Shown here: one piece after another, positions 52,887 through 61,911 of the stretch
Layout of the letters: the number at the start of each line of letters is the position of its first letter
How positions within the stretch are numbered: the stretch's first letter is position 1
DNA from: Planctomycetota bacterium
Lineage (GTDB): Bacteria; Planctomycetota; UBA1135; UBA2386
Length of the DNA: 64,000 nt
Assembly: GCA_016794425.1 (NCBI GenBank)
Contig: JAEUHR010000016.1
Coordinates: forward strand, 18,446-82,445
Reading direction: 5' to 3'
Made by a program: the position numbers and the translations under genes
The notes under the pieces: generated by a model
The model's database searches: none
What the model was told of the DNA's origin: nothing
Seen by the model: the letters and a program-made list of their open reading frames with translations, nothing else

Positions 52887-53020
52887 GTCGACGCGCCCAG
52901 GCGACGCATCGGCTCCTGCGGGGCGGCACGCCGCCATCACGCCGGCAGCGCGAAACGGCGGCGGATCTGCCAGCGCGTCGCGGAAAACACCTTCCCCCGG
53001 CTCCCCGGATCGATCGCGCG

Positions 53021-55564
53021 TCAGAACGAGCCGACGGTGCACGTCAGACCGTTCGTCGTGTAGCTGCCGACCCAACCGGCGCTGAAGTCGAGCTCCAGCA
53101 TCTGCAGATGGAAGACGACGCCGGGTAACGTCGGATCGATCTGCACTGGCGAGAGCGGCAGCGACCACGTCCCGATACCCGCGACGGGGACGACTCCGGC
53201 GAAGATGTCGAGCGACGCGACCAGCAGGTCGCAGCCGATGCCGGGTCCGGCAACGATGCCCACGAGGCCCGGATCGATCGGGAACGCGCCGGGTGCGATC
53301 AGCCCAAAGCTCAGCACCATGATGCCGAGCGAGGCGGCACCCACTCCCGACGCTTCGACCGTGAAGCTCGATCCGCACCAAGGGGGCGCGTCACTCGTGA
53401 GCGACAGCACGCCGCCCGGCCCATTGCAGCCGGCGCCGTACGAGGCAATCGCGGCGTCGCAGTTCGTGGTCATGCGGGCGATCGAGACGGACGTCAGGCC
53501 GCCCGCCGTGGAGAACATGCCGCCTGCCATCAGCTCGCCGTGCGACCGAGCCAACGCCTGGATGGCAGCGTTCGTCCCGGATCCCAACGCCGTCCAGTTC
53601 GCGCCGTCCCAACGCGCGATGCGATGGATCGGCGCTCCCGCGATCGACGCGAACTCTCCGGCCACGGCGAGGTCACCATTCGGCAACACGAGGATCGCTT
53701 CGACACCGCCGTCGACACCCGGACCGAGCGCCGACCAACCCGAACCGTTCCAACGTGCGATGTTCAGGGCCGCGACGCCACCCGCGACGGAGAACGTTCC
53801 TCCGGCAACGAGGTCGCCGTTCGCGAGCGGGGTGAGTGCATTGACACTCCCGCTCGTGCCACTGCCCAACGCCGACCAGGAGATACCGTCCCAACGCGCG
53901 ACGTGATTCGCCGCGCCACCACCGGCCGCCGCGAAGCTGCCACCCGCAACGATGTCGCCGTTCGATGAGACCGCCAACGACAGCACGGTGTTGTCCGCGC
54001 CCGAACCGAGCGAGGACCACGACGTACCGTTCCACCGCGCGATTCGGTTCACGACGACACCACCCGCGGTGACGAACGCACCTCCGGCGATCACGTCGCC
54101 ATTGGCGAGCGTCGCGAGTGCATGGACGGTGTTGCTCGTGCCGCTACCCAGCGGTGACCAGGAGCTGCCATTCCAGCGCGCGATGAAGTTCGCCGGCGAA
54201 CCACCCGCGGCCGTGAAGTTGCCGCCGACCACGAGGTCACCGTTCGGCAACTCGGTGACCGCGTAGACGGTCGCGTCCAGTCCGGAACCGAGCGCCGACC
54301 ATGTGGTGCCATTCCAGCGCGCGATGCGATTCGCAAGCGCTCCTCCCGCCTTCGTGAACGAACCGCCCGCGACGAAATCGCCGTTCGCCATCGCGGTCAC
54401 CGCGAAGACGACGCCGTTCATGCCGGGCGCGAGACTGGCCCAGGTCGCGCCGTTCCAACGCGCGAGATTCTGCACGGGCACACCCGACACCGAAGTGATG
54501 AGTCCGGCAGTCACGAGATCGCCGTTCGGCAAGACGGTCATCGACTGCACGAAGCAGAGGGGTCCCGAGCCGATGAACGTCCACGTCGTACCGTTCCAGA
54601 CCTTGATGTTGCCGGAGAAACCGGAGTCCGCCGCCACGAGGTGGCCGTTCGCCAAGATGCCGAGGGCGCGAATCGGATAGCCCGACGCCGCGCCGATCGC
54701 GGACCACGTCGAACCGTTCCATCGAGCGAGCCCACCGCTGCCGGGCGTCGTGAAGTTGCCGCCGGCCACCACGTCCCCGTTCGGCATGACCAGCAGGGCA
54801 AAGACGGTGTTGTTGGTGCCGGCGCCCAGTGCCGACCACGTGCTGCCGTTCCATCGCGCGATGCGGTTGGCGGACACACCTCCGGCGATCGAGAACTGAC
54901 CCGCGGCGATCAGATCGCCGTTCGGCTGCACCGCCAGGCGGAGCACATTGCCGTTCGTTCCCGAACCCAACGGCGACCACGCACTGCCGTCCCATCGCGC
55001 GATGTTGGCCGCAACCCCGCCGCCTGCGGTCGTGAACTGGCCGCCGGCCACGATGTCACCGTTCGGCAGCGTCGTGAGGCAGAGGATCTTGTCGTTCACT
55101 CCCGACCCGATCGGAGACCAGGTCGTGCCGTTCCATCGCGCGACGCCGTTCGCGGCAACGCCGCCCGCCGTGGCGAACTGGCCGCCGATCACCAGGTCGC
55201 CGTTCGGCGCTGTCGTCAGTGCGTGGACGATCGGTGTGGTCACGCCGCTGCCGATGCCGCTGCCGAGGGTCGACCAGGAACCGGAGGTCGTGTCGTACAG
55301 AGCGATCCCGCGCGCGACGAGAGGTCCCGCGACCTCGAAGTTGCCACCGACGACGAGCTGCGGCGCGAGCGGCCCGGCTCCGTCGGGATCCCACATGGTC
55401 GTGGCCATCACTTCGCCGCTCGTCCCCGGTGCTCCCTCGCCGGGCTGCCACGTCGGCACGCACTGCGCCGAAGCGGCCGTGACGGGCAGCGCCAACACGA
55501 TCGTCAGGATCGCGAGCGGGAGAGGTCGCCGGCACCGTTCTGTTTGCATGAGGAGTGTCTTCAT
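53021..55564 (-). CDS. secreted propeller protein with regular 47-residue repeats and shared C-terminal module
   Basis: This 847-residue protein has a signal peptide (residues 1-34, ending ASAQC). After an initial segment (about 60-141), residues 142-695 contain 12 near-regular units, most of exactly 47 residues (a few 42-46), with the consensus ARWNGxTWSxLGSGxNxxV, then LPNGDLVAGGxFTTAGG. At the DNA level they are spaced 141 nt. The C-terminal 150 residues (YGAGCNGPGGVLSLTSDAPP to YTTNGLTCTVGSF) form the shared surface module. It resembles DUF5122/delta-60 propeller proteins but with a much more regular repeat. No enzymatic residue was found. It is separated by 627 nt from a second gene of the same type at 56192. 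Confidence 0.82.
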   Translation of the reverse strand: MKTLLMQTERCRRPLPLAILTIVLALPVTAASAQCVPTWQPGEGAPGTSGEVMATTMWDPDGAGPLAPQLVVGGNFEVAGPLVARGIALYDTTSGSWSTLGSGIGSGVTTPIVHALTTAPNGDLVIGGQFATAGGVAANGVARWNGTTWSPIGSGVNDKILCLTTLPNGDIVAGGQFTTAGGGVAANIARWDGSAWSPLGSGTNGNVLRLAVQPNGDLIAAGQFSIAGGVSANRIARWNGSTWSALGAGTNNTVFALLVMPNGDVVAGGNFTTPGSGGLARWNGSTWSAIGAASGYPIRALGILANGHLVAADSGFSGNIKVWNGTTWTFIGSGPLCFVQSMTVLPNGDLVTAGLITSVSGVPVQNLARWNGATWASLAPGMNGVVFAVTAMANGDFVAGGSFTKAGGALANRIARWNGTTWSALGSGLDATVYAVTELPNGDLVVGGNFTAAGGSPANFIARWNGSSWSPLGSGTSNTVHALATLANGDVIAGGAFVTAGGVVVNRIARWNGTSWSSLGSGADNTVLSLAVSSNGDIVAGGSFAAAGGGAANHVARWDGISWSALGSGTSGSVNALTPLANGDLVAGGTFSVAGGVAALNIARWNGSGWSALGPGVDGGVEAILVLPNGDLAVAGEFASIAGAPIHRIARWDGANWTALGSGTNAAIQALARSHGELMAGGMFSTAGGLTSVSIARMTTNCDAAIASYGAGCNGPGGVLSLTSDAPPWCGSSFTVEASGVGAASLGIMVLSFGLIAPGAFPIDPGLVGIVAGPGIGCDLLVASLDIFAGVVPVAGIGTWSLPLSPVQIDPTLPGVVFHLQMLELDFSAGWVGSYTTNGLTCTVGSF
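53480..55141 (-). repeat. array of 12 tandem coding repeats of about 141 nt
   Basis: The units correspond to residues 142-695 of the protein at 53021-55564. Seven of them are exactly 47 codons long and the others 42-47. Recurrent stretches such as the codons for ARWNG and LPNGD lie at nearly constant spacing, so the array is probably prone to expansion or contraction by slippage or recombination. Codon choices differ between units, so the array is not a recent perfect duplication. Confidence 0.75.
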
Positions 55565-56191
55565 CACATCCGACCACGGCAGCAGAGCACACGGTATCGC
55601 CCCGACCGAGAACGGGAGCCTCCCTGCTTCCGGCGGACGCGCTACGCCGACGGACAGTCGCCCGCGCCCACACCGACCATCCCGCCCGACGCGCCCATCG
55701 CGCTGGCCAGTGCGCTCGCCGAGCGCCGCGCGGCCCGCCCCAGCCGCGGCAGCGGCAGCGGCAGCGAGCCCTGGCAGCCACTCGTCGCCAACATCATCGC
55801 CGCCATCCGCAGCGGGATCCGCATCCACCCACTTCGCCGCCTTGCGCATCGCCCGCAGCACCCGATCGCGGGTCCGCTCCACCAGTTGCTGCAGCACGCC
55901 GCCGGTGGCCTGGACGGGTGCTGGGCGGCATCCTGCTGCACAGCATCTGCCGCGAGTAGGCGCGCTGCGAGATCTGCGGCCACGCGCAGAGCCTCGTGGT
56001 GCCTGTGACGCAGGCCTCGGCGCGCTGATCGGCACGCAGGTGATGACGGCGATCGCCAAGGGCTACTCAACCAACCCCGACCGATACGTCGACGGCGGCA
56101 TGGTCGTCGGTGAGGCTGTCGCCGTGCCTCGGTGCCGGCGCGATCCGGTTGGTGTTCCTGCTGTTCCGCGCGCCGGTGCGCGCGGTGGCGC
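55565..56191. other. 627-nt stretch with no intact gene; possible degraded coding sequence
   Basis: No reading frame here has a convincing start, composition and length. On the plus strand, fragments of plausible peptide appear in three different frames, for example LVANIIAAIRSGIRIH (about 55,785-55,832), VLGGILLHSICRE followed by an in-frame stop (about 55,960), and TQVMTAIAKGYSTNPDRYVDG (about 56,030-56,100). Each is interrupted by frame changes or stops, as expected for a decayed gene, but the match to any family was not recognised. The block may instead be non-coding sequence between two related propeller genes. Confidence 0.35.
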
Positions 56192-57700
56192 CTAGAACAT
56201 GCCGGCGGTCAACTGCAGTGAGTTGGTCGCCGTGACTGCGACGAAGGCGAGGTTCGCGTCGACTTCGATCGGCACCATCTGGTGGTAGAAGTTCATGCCG
56301 ACCAACGGCGGCGTGTTGGTCAGGAAGAGCTGCGACTGCACCGTGCCGGTAGTCGAGATCAGCAGTTCGAGAACGTCGGGCGCCACCAGCGCATCGCAGC
56401 CAGGAATGCCCTCGGCAAAGACCGTGTCGAGCGGCACCACTCCTTGCGGGATCGGGGTCAGGCTCGTCACCGCCAGCACGAACGCGGGGCTCGGCAGACC
56501 CGTGCCGGTGGCGCGGAACGTCGCGTCGATCCACGGCAAGGTCGTCGCGACGAGCGTGTTGCTACCACCCGAACTCGCACAGCCGAGCAGGTGCGGAGCG
56601 ACGGCTGCCGGGCAGGTCGTCGTCAAGGCCGCGATGCCGGGGGCGGCCAGTGCGCCGGCCAGCGCGAAGTTGCCGCCCACCGCCACGTCGTCGTTCGCCA
56701 TCCTCGCGAGCGCGTTGACGTAGTTGTCGACGCCGGCACCGAACGTCGTCCAGGTGCTGCCATTCCATCGCGCAACGCGGTTCGCGGGCTGACCGCCGGC
56801 GACCGTGAAGAACCCGCCGGCCACCAAGTCCCCGTCGGGCAGCGTCGTCATGGCCGTGCAGTAGTTGTTCATGGGGCCGCCGAGGGACGACCAGTTGGTG
56901 CCGTTCCAGCGAGCGATGTAGCTCGTTCCGGGCCCGCCCGCCGAGGTGAAGACGCCACCCGCGACGATGTCGCCGTTCGCGAGGGAAGAGAGCACCGACA
57001 CCCAGGAGTTCATGCCCGAGCCGAGCGGCCACCACGCCGCGCCGTCCCAACGCGCGACCCGGCTGGCCGACACGCCGCCGGCCAGCGTGAAGTTGCCGCC
57101 CACCACGACCTGCCCGTCCGACCGCGTCGTCAGTGCATAGACGACGCTGTTCAGTCCAGATCCCATCGCCGACCAGTTCGCCCCATTCCAGCGAGCAATG
57201 AAGTTCGCACTCACACCCCCCGCGACCACGAACCCACCGCCGGCAATCAGATCGCCGTTGGGCAGAGTCGTCAGCGCATACACGGGGTTGTTGACTCCCG
57301 TGCCCAAGGGCCACCACGACGCCCCGTCCCAACGCGCGATATGGCTGGCCACTGCGCCGCCGGCCATCGTGAAATCCCCCGCCGCGACAAGGTCTCCGCT
57401 GTCCAGGACCGCCAGCGCATGGACTGTGGCGTTCATCCCCAGGCCGATCGGCGACCACGCGACGCCGTCCCAACGCGCGATCCTGTTCGCCGCGAGCCCA
57501 CCGGCCGTAGTGAAGGACCCACTCACCACGAGGTCGCCGTTCGGCATCCTGACCGCAGCGCGCACCTGGTCATTGGTCCCCGTTCCCAGGGGCAGCCAAC
57601 CGGTGGCGCATTGGGCCGGCACGCATGCCATGGTCACCAAGAGGCAGGATCCGAGAAGAACGCCGTGGGCCCAGGCGGGCGTGGAGGAGACGTGAGGCAT
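56192..57700 (-). CDS. secreted propeller protein with seven 47-residue repeats and shared C-terminal module
   Basis: This 502-residue protein has a signal peptide (residues 1-30, ending CVPAQ). Residues 28-356 hold seven units of 47 residues, for example ARWDGVAWSPIGLGMNATVH and LPNGDLIAGGGFVVAGG. The consensus (ARWxGxxWxxLGxGxN, then NGDLVAGGxFTxAGG) is the same as in the protein at 53021, so the genes are related by duplication. The C-terminal 130 residues begin LLGCASSGGSNTLVATTLPW and end ATNSLQLTAGMF, closely matching the tail of the protein at 15310. The function is unknown; surface location is inferred. Confidence 0.82.
   Translation of the reverse strand: MPHVSSTPAWAHGVLLGSCLLVTMACVPAQCATGWLPLGTGTNDQVRAAVRMPNGDLVVSGSFTTAGGLAANRIARWDGVAWSPIGLGMNATVHALAVLDSGDLVAAGDFTMAGGAVASHIARWDGASWWPLGTGVNNPVYALTTLPNGDLIAGGGFVVAGGVSANFIARWNGANWSAMGSGLNSVVYALTTRSDGQVVVGGNFTLAGGVSASRVARWDGAAWWPLGSGMNSWVSVLSSLANGDIVAGGVFTSAGGPGTSYIARWNGTNWSSLGGPMNNYCTAMTTLPDGDLVAGGFFTVAGGQPANRVARWNGSTWTTFGAGVDNYVNALARMANDDVAVGGNFALAGALAAPGIAALTTTCPAAVAPHLLGCASSGGSNTLVATTLPWIDATFRATGTGLPSPAFVLAVTSLTPIPQGVVPLDTVFAEGIPGCDALVAPDVLELLISTTGTVQSQLFLTNTPPLVGMNFYHQMVPIEVDANLAFVAVTATNSLQLTAGMF
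56633..57619 (-). repeat. array of seven tandem coding repeats of 141 nt
   Basis: The array covers exactly 987 nt, i.e. seven units of 47 codons, inside the coding sequence at 56192-57700. It shares its unit consensus with the array at 53480-55141, which lies on the same strand about 1.5 kb away. This supports a common origin. All units keep the ARWxG and NGDL-type motifs, with variable intervening residues. Confidence 0.75.
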
Positions 57701-57845
57701 GCTTGCACGAGGGAGAGAGAGCTACCGTCGGCACCGAGACGACACCAGTCGCCCGGTTCGACAGGCGGCAGGCATGATAGGCCGGCCAGGCACTCCAGGC
57801 ATTCGTTTGCAGCTCGCGCTGGCCTGCGCGGACGGCGCCCGCCGG

Positions 57846-59774
57846 TCAGAACGCCAGGCGGAAACGATCCGTCGAGAAGCCGTCGCTGAGGGGCTTGCGT
57901 TCCGCGTTGGCCTCGGCGATCGGCGAACTGAACAACAGGGTTCTGCCCGTGTTGGGATCCGTCTCGGTGTAGACGACGCGAGTCGTGGAGTTGAACAGCA
58001 CGTCCACGATGACGCCGCTGTGCGGGATGTCCGTCACCTGATGCGTGTCGCGCACCAGGGCGGCCGCCTGGTCGACTCGGGTCGAGAGTAGGTCGCCGTC
58101 GACGAAGAACAACACGCGCGTCGCAGCGGCCTGACCCGCGTCGGCGAACACCCCCGAGACCGTGCCCGCTGCATCGAAGATGTCGATCTCGGAGTCGGCG
58201 ATGCCGATCCGGGCAGCCCGGAGGCCGGTGCCGCGCTGGTAGACGATCGAGTCGCCCTTGACCACCTGCACGTCCCCGGCTTCGGCGGACTTGTTGGACA
58301 GGCGGTCGACGCGCAGGCCGTTCGTCTCCGGGATGCAGCTGAAGTAGTTCACGTGGTTCTGGTCGGTGCGCACGTACAAGATGACCTGATCGACGATCTC
58401 CGCCGTCGGTCGACTGAGGATCACCTCCGGAGCCAGCGGATCGACGACGCGGTTGCGATACACGGCCAGTTCGACGCCGACTTCGAAGTTCGTCGGCTGA
58501 CCCGGGAGCAACTCGCTCTCCGACGCCACCTGGTCGAGCCTCGCCTGGTACACGGCATTCGGGGCTGCCTGACGGCCGTAGACCAGGAACGCCCCACAAC
58601 GAGTCAAGTCCATGACCGCGTCGTCGAGCGATGTAACCTGGGTCTTGCGTGACAGCAGCTTCAGGGACTGGGGCGCATCGACCTTGACGCTGAACACGTT
58701 GGCGTCGGTCCCGTTGTCGGCATTCGGCTCTTCGACGACGAAGGCGAGCACGGAATCACCCTCGATGGCGTTGACCTCGGCGATGCTCTGTCCCGGGGTG
58801 GAGAAGTTCGTCAGCGCCGTGGGCTGCGGGTCGGGCCCCGGATGGTCGAGCGAGATGACCTCCAAGTTGTCGTACTCCGAGATGCCCTGCACGCTGTGCA
58901 GGACGTAGACGAAGCGATTGTCGAGGATGGCCGCTTCGGTCACCGCCACACTCGCATCCTGCAGCTCGGCCGTCAGCGCCTTGCTCGTGTTGTCACGCGT
59001 CGCGTCGCTGAGCCGGAACTGCGTAGTGGTCGGCTTGTCCTCGCGCACGACCACCCGGTCGCCGGTGATCATCGGGGCATCGGCGAAGTCGGTCGCGACC
59101 GTGGCCAGCGTGCCGGAGCTCAATTCGCGGCGAGCAGACGTGCCGTCGGCAACGACCCCGTAGACCGTGGATTCGCCCGCCTCGAGGTGCTCGAAGATCA
59201 CGATGCCGCTCTGGGTGACCGCGTTGCTGCGGGTCCGGGGGTTGCGCGGCCACGAGATCGTGCACGGCGCAGTGAAGTCCGTCAGCGGCTTCGCATCGGG
59301 ACGGTCGATCGCGAACGAGTGCAGGTTGTCGACGCCATTGTCCGTGACCCTCACCACGATGCGGCTGCCGACGACCTGCCACCGTGAACGATCGGTCGTG
59401 CCGGCGTGGATCGAGGAGAGCTGCACGAAGCCTGCCGCTGAGGCCTGGGGCGGCGTGTCGCTCGTCGAATAGAACTCCAGCGCACCGTCCTTCTCCGCGA
59501 CGTAGACGATGCGCCCGTTGACGCGCGTCGGCCAGGTGTCGACGACCCTGGTAGCGTCACGGTGGTTGGTCAGGTTGGCGGGCGGAGTGCTGCCGTCGAT
59601 CGGCGCCCGGAAGAGATCACTGCCGTTGGTGGAGTTGTCGTGGTCGTAGACGACCGACGTGAACCGGTCGGTCGAGCCCGGCGGAATGGAATCGCCACCC
59701 CCGCCGCGCTCGCAGCTGGCGGCGAGAGTCAGGGTGAGCAGGGCCGAGAGCCGGACGAACCGGCGGGGCGTCAT
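57846..59774 (-). CDS. lipoprotein beta-propeller (TolB/PD40-like), unknown function
   Basis: This 642-residue protein starts at the ATG on 59772-59774 and has a lipobox LAASC (Cys20) after a short signal; another in-frame ATG lies at 59786. The rest is beta-rich, with repeated units of the type GDRVVVREDKPTTTQFRLSD, GDSVLAFVVEEP and GDSIVYQRGTGL, each about 45-50 residues. This is a TolB/WD40-like propeller pattern. No known partner domain is seen. It is divergent from the lipoprotein gene at 60028 across a 253-nt region that may contain both promoters; none was identified by eye. Confidence 0.72.
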   Translation of the reverse strand: MTPRRFVRLSALLTLTLAASCERGGGGDSIPPGSTDRFTSVVYDHDNSTNGSDLFRAPIDGSTPPANLTNHRDATRVVDTWPTRVNGRIVYVAEKDGALEFYSTSDTPPQASAAGFVQLSSIHAGTTDRSRWQVVGSRIVVRVTDNGVDNLHSFAIDRPDAKPLTDFTAPCTISWPRNPRTRSNAVTQSGIVIFEHLEAGESTVYGVVADGTSARRELSSGTLATVATDFADAPMITGDRVVVREDKPTTTQFRLSDATRDNTSKALTAELQDASVAVTEAAILDNRFVYVLHSVQGISEYDNLEVISLDHPGPDPQPTALTNFSTPGQSIAEVNAIEGDSVLAFVVEEPNADNGTDANVFSVKVDAPQSLKLLSRKTQVTSLDDAVMDLTRCGAFLVYGRQAAPNAVYQARLDQVASESELLPGQPTNFEVGVELAVYRNRVVDPLAPEVILSRPTAEIVDQVILYVRTDQNHVNYFSCIPETNGLRVDRLSNKSAEAGDVQVVKGDSIVYQRGTGLRAARIGIADSEIDIFDAAGTVSGVFADAGQAAATRVLFFVDGDLLSTRVDQAAALVRDTHQVTDIPHSGVIVDVLFNSTTRVVYTETDPNTGRTLLFSSPIAEANAERKPLSDGFSTDRFRLAF

Positions 59775-60027
59775 GGTCGGGAACATGCGGAATCGTGCTG
59801 GTGGCGGACGGTGGGCGGAGGTCCCGGCCACGTGCGGGATCGCCTACCGGCCTGGAGGGAAGGCGTGGCGCCGATGCAACGCCCGCCGGAAGCCGACCGA
59901 ACAGATCCGCCTGCCGCAGGCATCTGCGTGTTCGGTCGGTGGATCTCGTTCGTTGTTGGCTCCACTGCCTCGGTCCGGTCGCCCCGGTTGCCGGTGGCAG
60001 CAACGCCTCCATCGACTCCGACTTCGC

Positions 60028-60459
60028 ATGAACCTCCACGACCGTCGTTCGCTCCTCCGCACACGCAGCTTCTTCCGGACGTCCTGCGCCTCGTTCCTGC
60101 TGCTGCTCGGCGCAGCCTGCAGCGGTTCGCGCGGGTTCATCCGTGGCGGCGAGAGCGAAGGCTTCGTCCAGCTCTCGGGCAACAACTACCAAGCCGTGCA
60201 GATGGGCGCTGTCGGCGTCAGCACGGGCTTCGCGCTGTTCGGGTTCATCCCGCTGTGGAGCCCGACCTACTCGCAGGCCAAACAGGATCTGCTGCGCAAC
60301 CTGGGCACCGACCTGCGGGGACGCGCACCGATCCTGATGAACCAGATGGAAGACAGTGGCAACCCGTGGTTCCTGCTGTTCTCGCTGCCGCGCCTGATGT
60401 TGACTGCGGATGTCTACGAGTTCACGGGGCCGCCCGCGGAACGCACACCCGCGAAGTGA
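60028..60459 (+). CDS. small lipoprotein
   Basis: This 143-residue protein has a lipobox LLGAAC (Cys31) after a basic N-terminus. The mature part contains GFALFGFIPLWSPTYSQAKQ (about 67-86), a hydrophobic core that is the kind of region seen in small outer-membrane lipoproteins. The family is not recognised with confidence. It is 37 nt upstream of a sigma factor gene on the same strand, so the two may be co-transcribed. Confidence 0.6.
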   Translation: MNLHDRRSLLRTRSFFRTSCASFLLLLGAACSGSRGFIRGGESEGFVQLSGNNYQAVQMGAVGVSTGFALFGFIPLWSPTYSQAKQDLLRNLGTDLRGRAPILMNQMEDSGNPWFLLFSLPRLMLTADVYEFTGPPAERTPAK

Positions 60460-60496
60460 GGTGTCAGTCGCCAACCTGTCGACGCTTCGAGGAACC

Positions 60497-61126
60497 ATGG
60501 AACAGGACTCCGATCCCAAGACTCTGCTCGAGATGGTGGAGGCAGTCCGTGGCGACACGGCGCAACTCGGCAAGGTGCTGGAGCGCTACCGCGTCCGGCT
60601 GATTCCGGTGGTGATCGCCACCGGCGTCTACCGCGGCGCCGAAGATGTCGTCCAGGAGGCGCTGCTGAAGATCGTGCAGGCCGTGAACGACCGGAAGCTG
60701 CAGTTGCTGAGCGGCCCACAGTTCCGATCCTGGGCCCACAACATCGCGCGCAACTGTGCCATCGATGCACTGCGGCGCGAACGGCGTCAGCCGCGGCGCC
60801 TCGAGAGCCTCTTCGGCGACGAGCGCTGGTCCGGGGCGATCGCCGGCCCCGACGCCACACCGAGCGGTGCGCTGCAGGCGAAGGAAGGGATGGCCGAGCT
60901 GCAGCGCCGCGAAGCAGAGCGGTTCGAACGGATCGCCGGTCTGCGCAAGCTGGACCAGGCCCTGGTCTGGATGCGTGAACACGATGGCATGACGTTCGTG
61001 GCGATTGCCGAGCGCATGAGCCAGGATCTGGGCGTGACGGTGCAGGCCGATGCGCTGCGCATGAAGTATCGGCGCCTGGTCGAGACGCACCTCGGCCCGC
61101 CGCTGTCGGGACCGATCGACGGCTAA
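60497..61126 (+). CDS. sigma-70 family RNA polymerase sigma factor (ECF-type)
   Basis: This 209-residue protein has a GAGGAA ribosome binding site just before the ATG at 60497. Region 2 is visible as EDVVQEALLKIVQAVNDRKL and RSWAHNIARNCAIDALRRER. Region 4 is less canonical (RKLDQALVWMREHDGMTFVA, then LGVTVQADALRMKYRRLVET) with a weaker helix-turn-helix. It lies between a small lipoprotein gene and an outer-membrane protein gene, both on the same strand. An FGE-fused kinase gene converges from the other side, a pairing seen elsewhere in the window. Confidence 0.78.
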   Translation: MEQDSDPKTLLEMVEAVRGDTAQLGKVLERYRVRLIPVVIATGVYRGAEDVVQEALLKIVQAVNDRKLQLLSGPQFRSWAHNIARNCAIDALRRERRQPRRLESLFGDERWSGAIAGPDATPSGALQAKEGMAELQRREAERFERIAGLRKLDQALVWMREHDGMTFVAIAERMSQDLGVTVQADALRMKYRRLVETHLGPPLSGPIDG

Positions 61127-61173
61127 CCGACCGTACCGGTGTTCGGTGCCGCGCGACCAGGCGTTGTCACCGC

Positions 61174-61878
61174 ATGCACCACGCGCCCCAGTCACCGCAC
61201 GCCGCATCTGCCCCGGACCAGCCGCCAGTCGGCGATCCCCACCGCCGCCCGCACGTCTGGCTGGCGTTGGCGGCCAGCGCCCTGCTCGGCGCGTGCAATG
61301 CGCCGAACGAGTATCGAGGCCGCGACGAGTCCGTCGTGTTCTCCTCGTTGCGCGCCCGGGTAGCCCTGCCGAGGCGGCAGGACGACACCGCCTCGCGCCG
61401 CGTTCGCTTCTGCCCGGAAGTGGGCGCAGAACTGCTCCATCTGCGCGGCGACTACGCCGACGACACGGACCACCCACGCTATTCGACGACGGCGGCAGCA
61501 GCCCTGTTCGAGCCGACACTCCGCTTCCGTGGCTTCGAACTGCGCGGCCTGGTCGGCCCCGCCTACCTCGACTCGGAAGTCGAGGGAGCAGCCGGGACCG
61601 TGCACGGCACCGGCTTCGCGATCGCCGTCGGACTCGGATGTTCCTACGAACTGAGCGACTACTTCGAACCCTACGTGCGGTTCGTCCAGGTGAGCGGCCC
61701 CGAAAGCAGGATCGGTCGGTTCGAAGCCGGTGCCTTCGCGTGGCTGACGCCGTACCTCGGTGCGAACATCGCCTACGGGCGGCAGACGTCGCGCATCGAC
61801 GACGAGGCGTTCCTCACGAGCGGTGCCGCGCACATCACCAGCGAAGGCGTCGCAATCGGCATGATGGTGCGTCTGTGA
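61174..61878 (+). CDS. outer-membrane beta-barrel lipoprotein
   Basis: This 234-residue protein has a lipobox LLGAC (Cys41) after an unusually long, polar N-terminus; a shorter start is possible but no better ATG was seen. The mature part alternates hydrophobic residues in strands of 8-10 residues, e.g. FELRGLVGPAYLD, GFAIAVGLGCSYELS and PYLGANIAYGRQ, the pattern of a small outer-membrane barrel. It lies 47 nt after the sigma factor gene on the same strand and could be a target or partner. The family is not recognised. Confidence 0.6.
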   Translation: MHHAPQSPHAASAPDQPPVGDPHRRPHVWLALAASALLGACNAPNEYRGRDESVVFSSLRARVALPRRQDDTASRRVRFCPEVGAELLHLRGDYADDTDHPRYSTTAAAALFEPTLRFRGFELRGLVGPAYLDSEVEGAAGTVHGTGFAIAVGLGCSYELSDYFEPYVRFVQVSGPESRIGRFEAGAFAWLTPYLGANIAYGRQTSRIDDEAFLTSGAAHITSEGVAIGMMVRL

Positions 61879-61911
61879 GAGTCGCACATCGGCAGCTGGC
61901 ACAGGACCGGG

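Noticed and set aside
52921..52935. A small GC hairpin after the ABC-F gene
   Set aside because: The stem is about 5 bp with a 4-nt loop; such stems are expected by chance in this GC-rich sequence and no T tract follows.
53480..57619. The regular 141-nt repeats as a possible CRISPR array
   Set aside because: The unit is a coding repeat: the frame is kept, the units vary at the codon level and there are no unique spacers of constant length between identical repeats.
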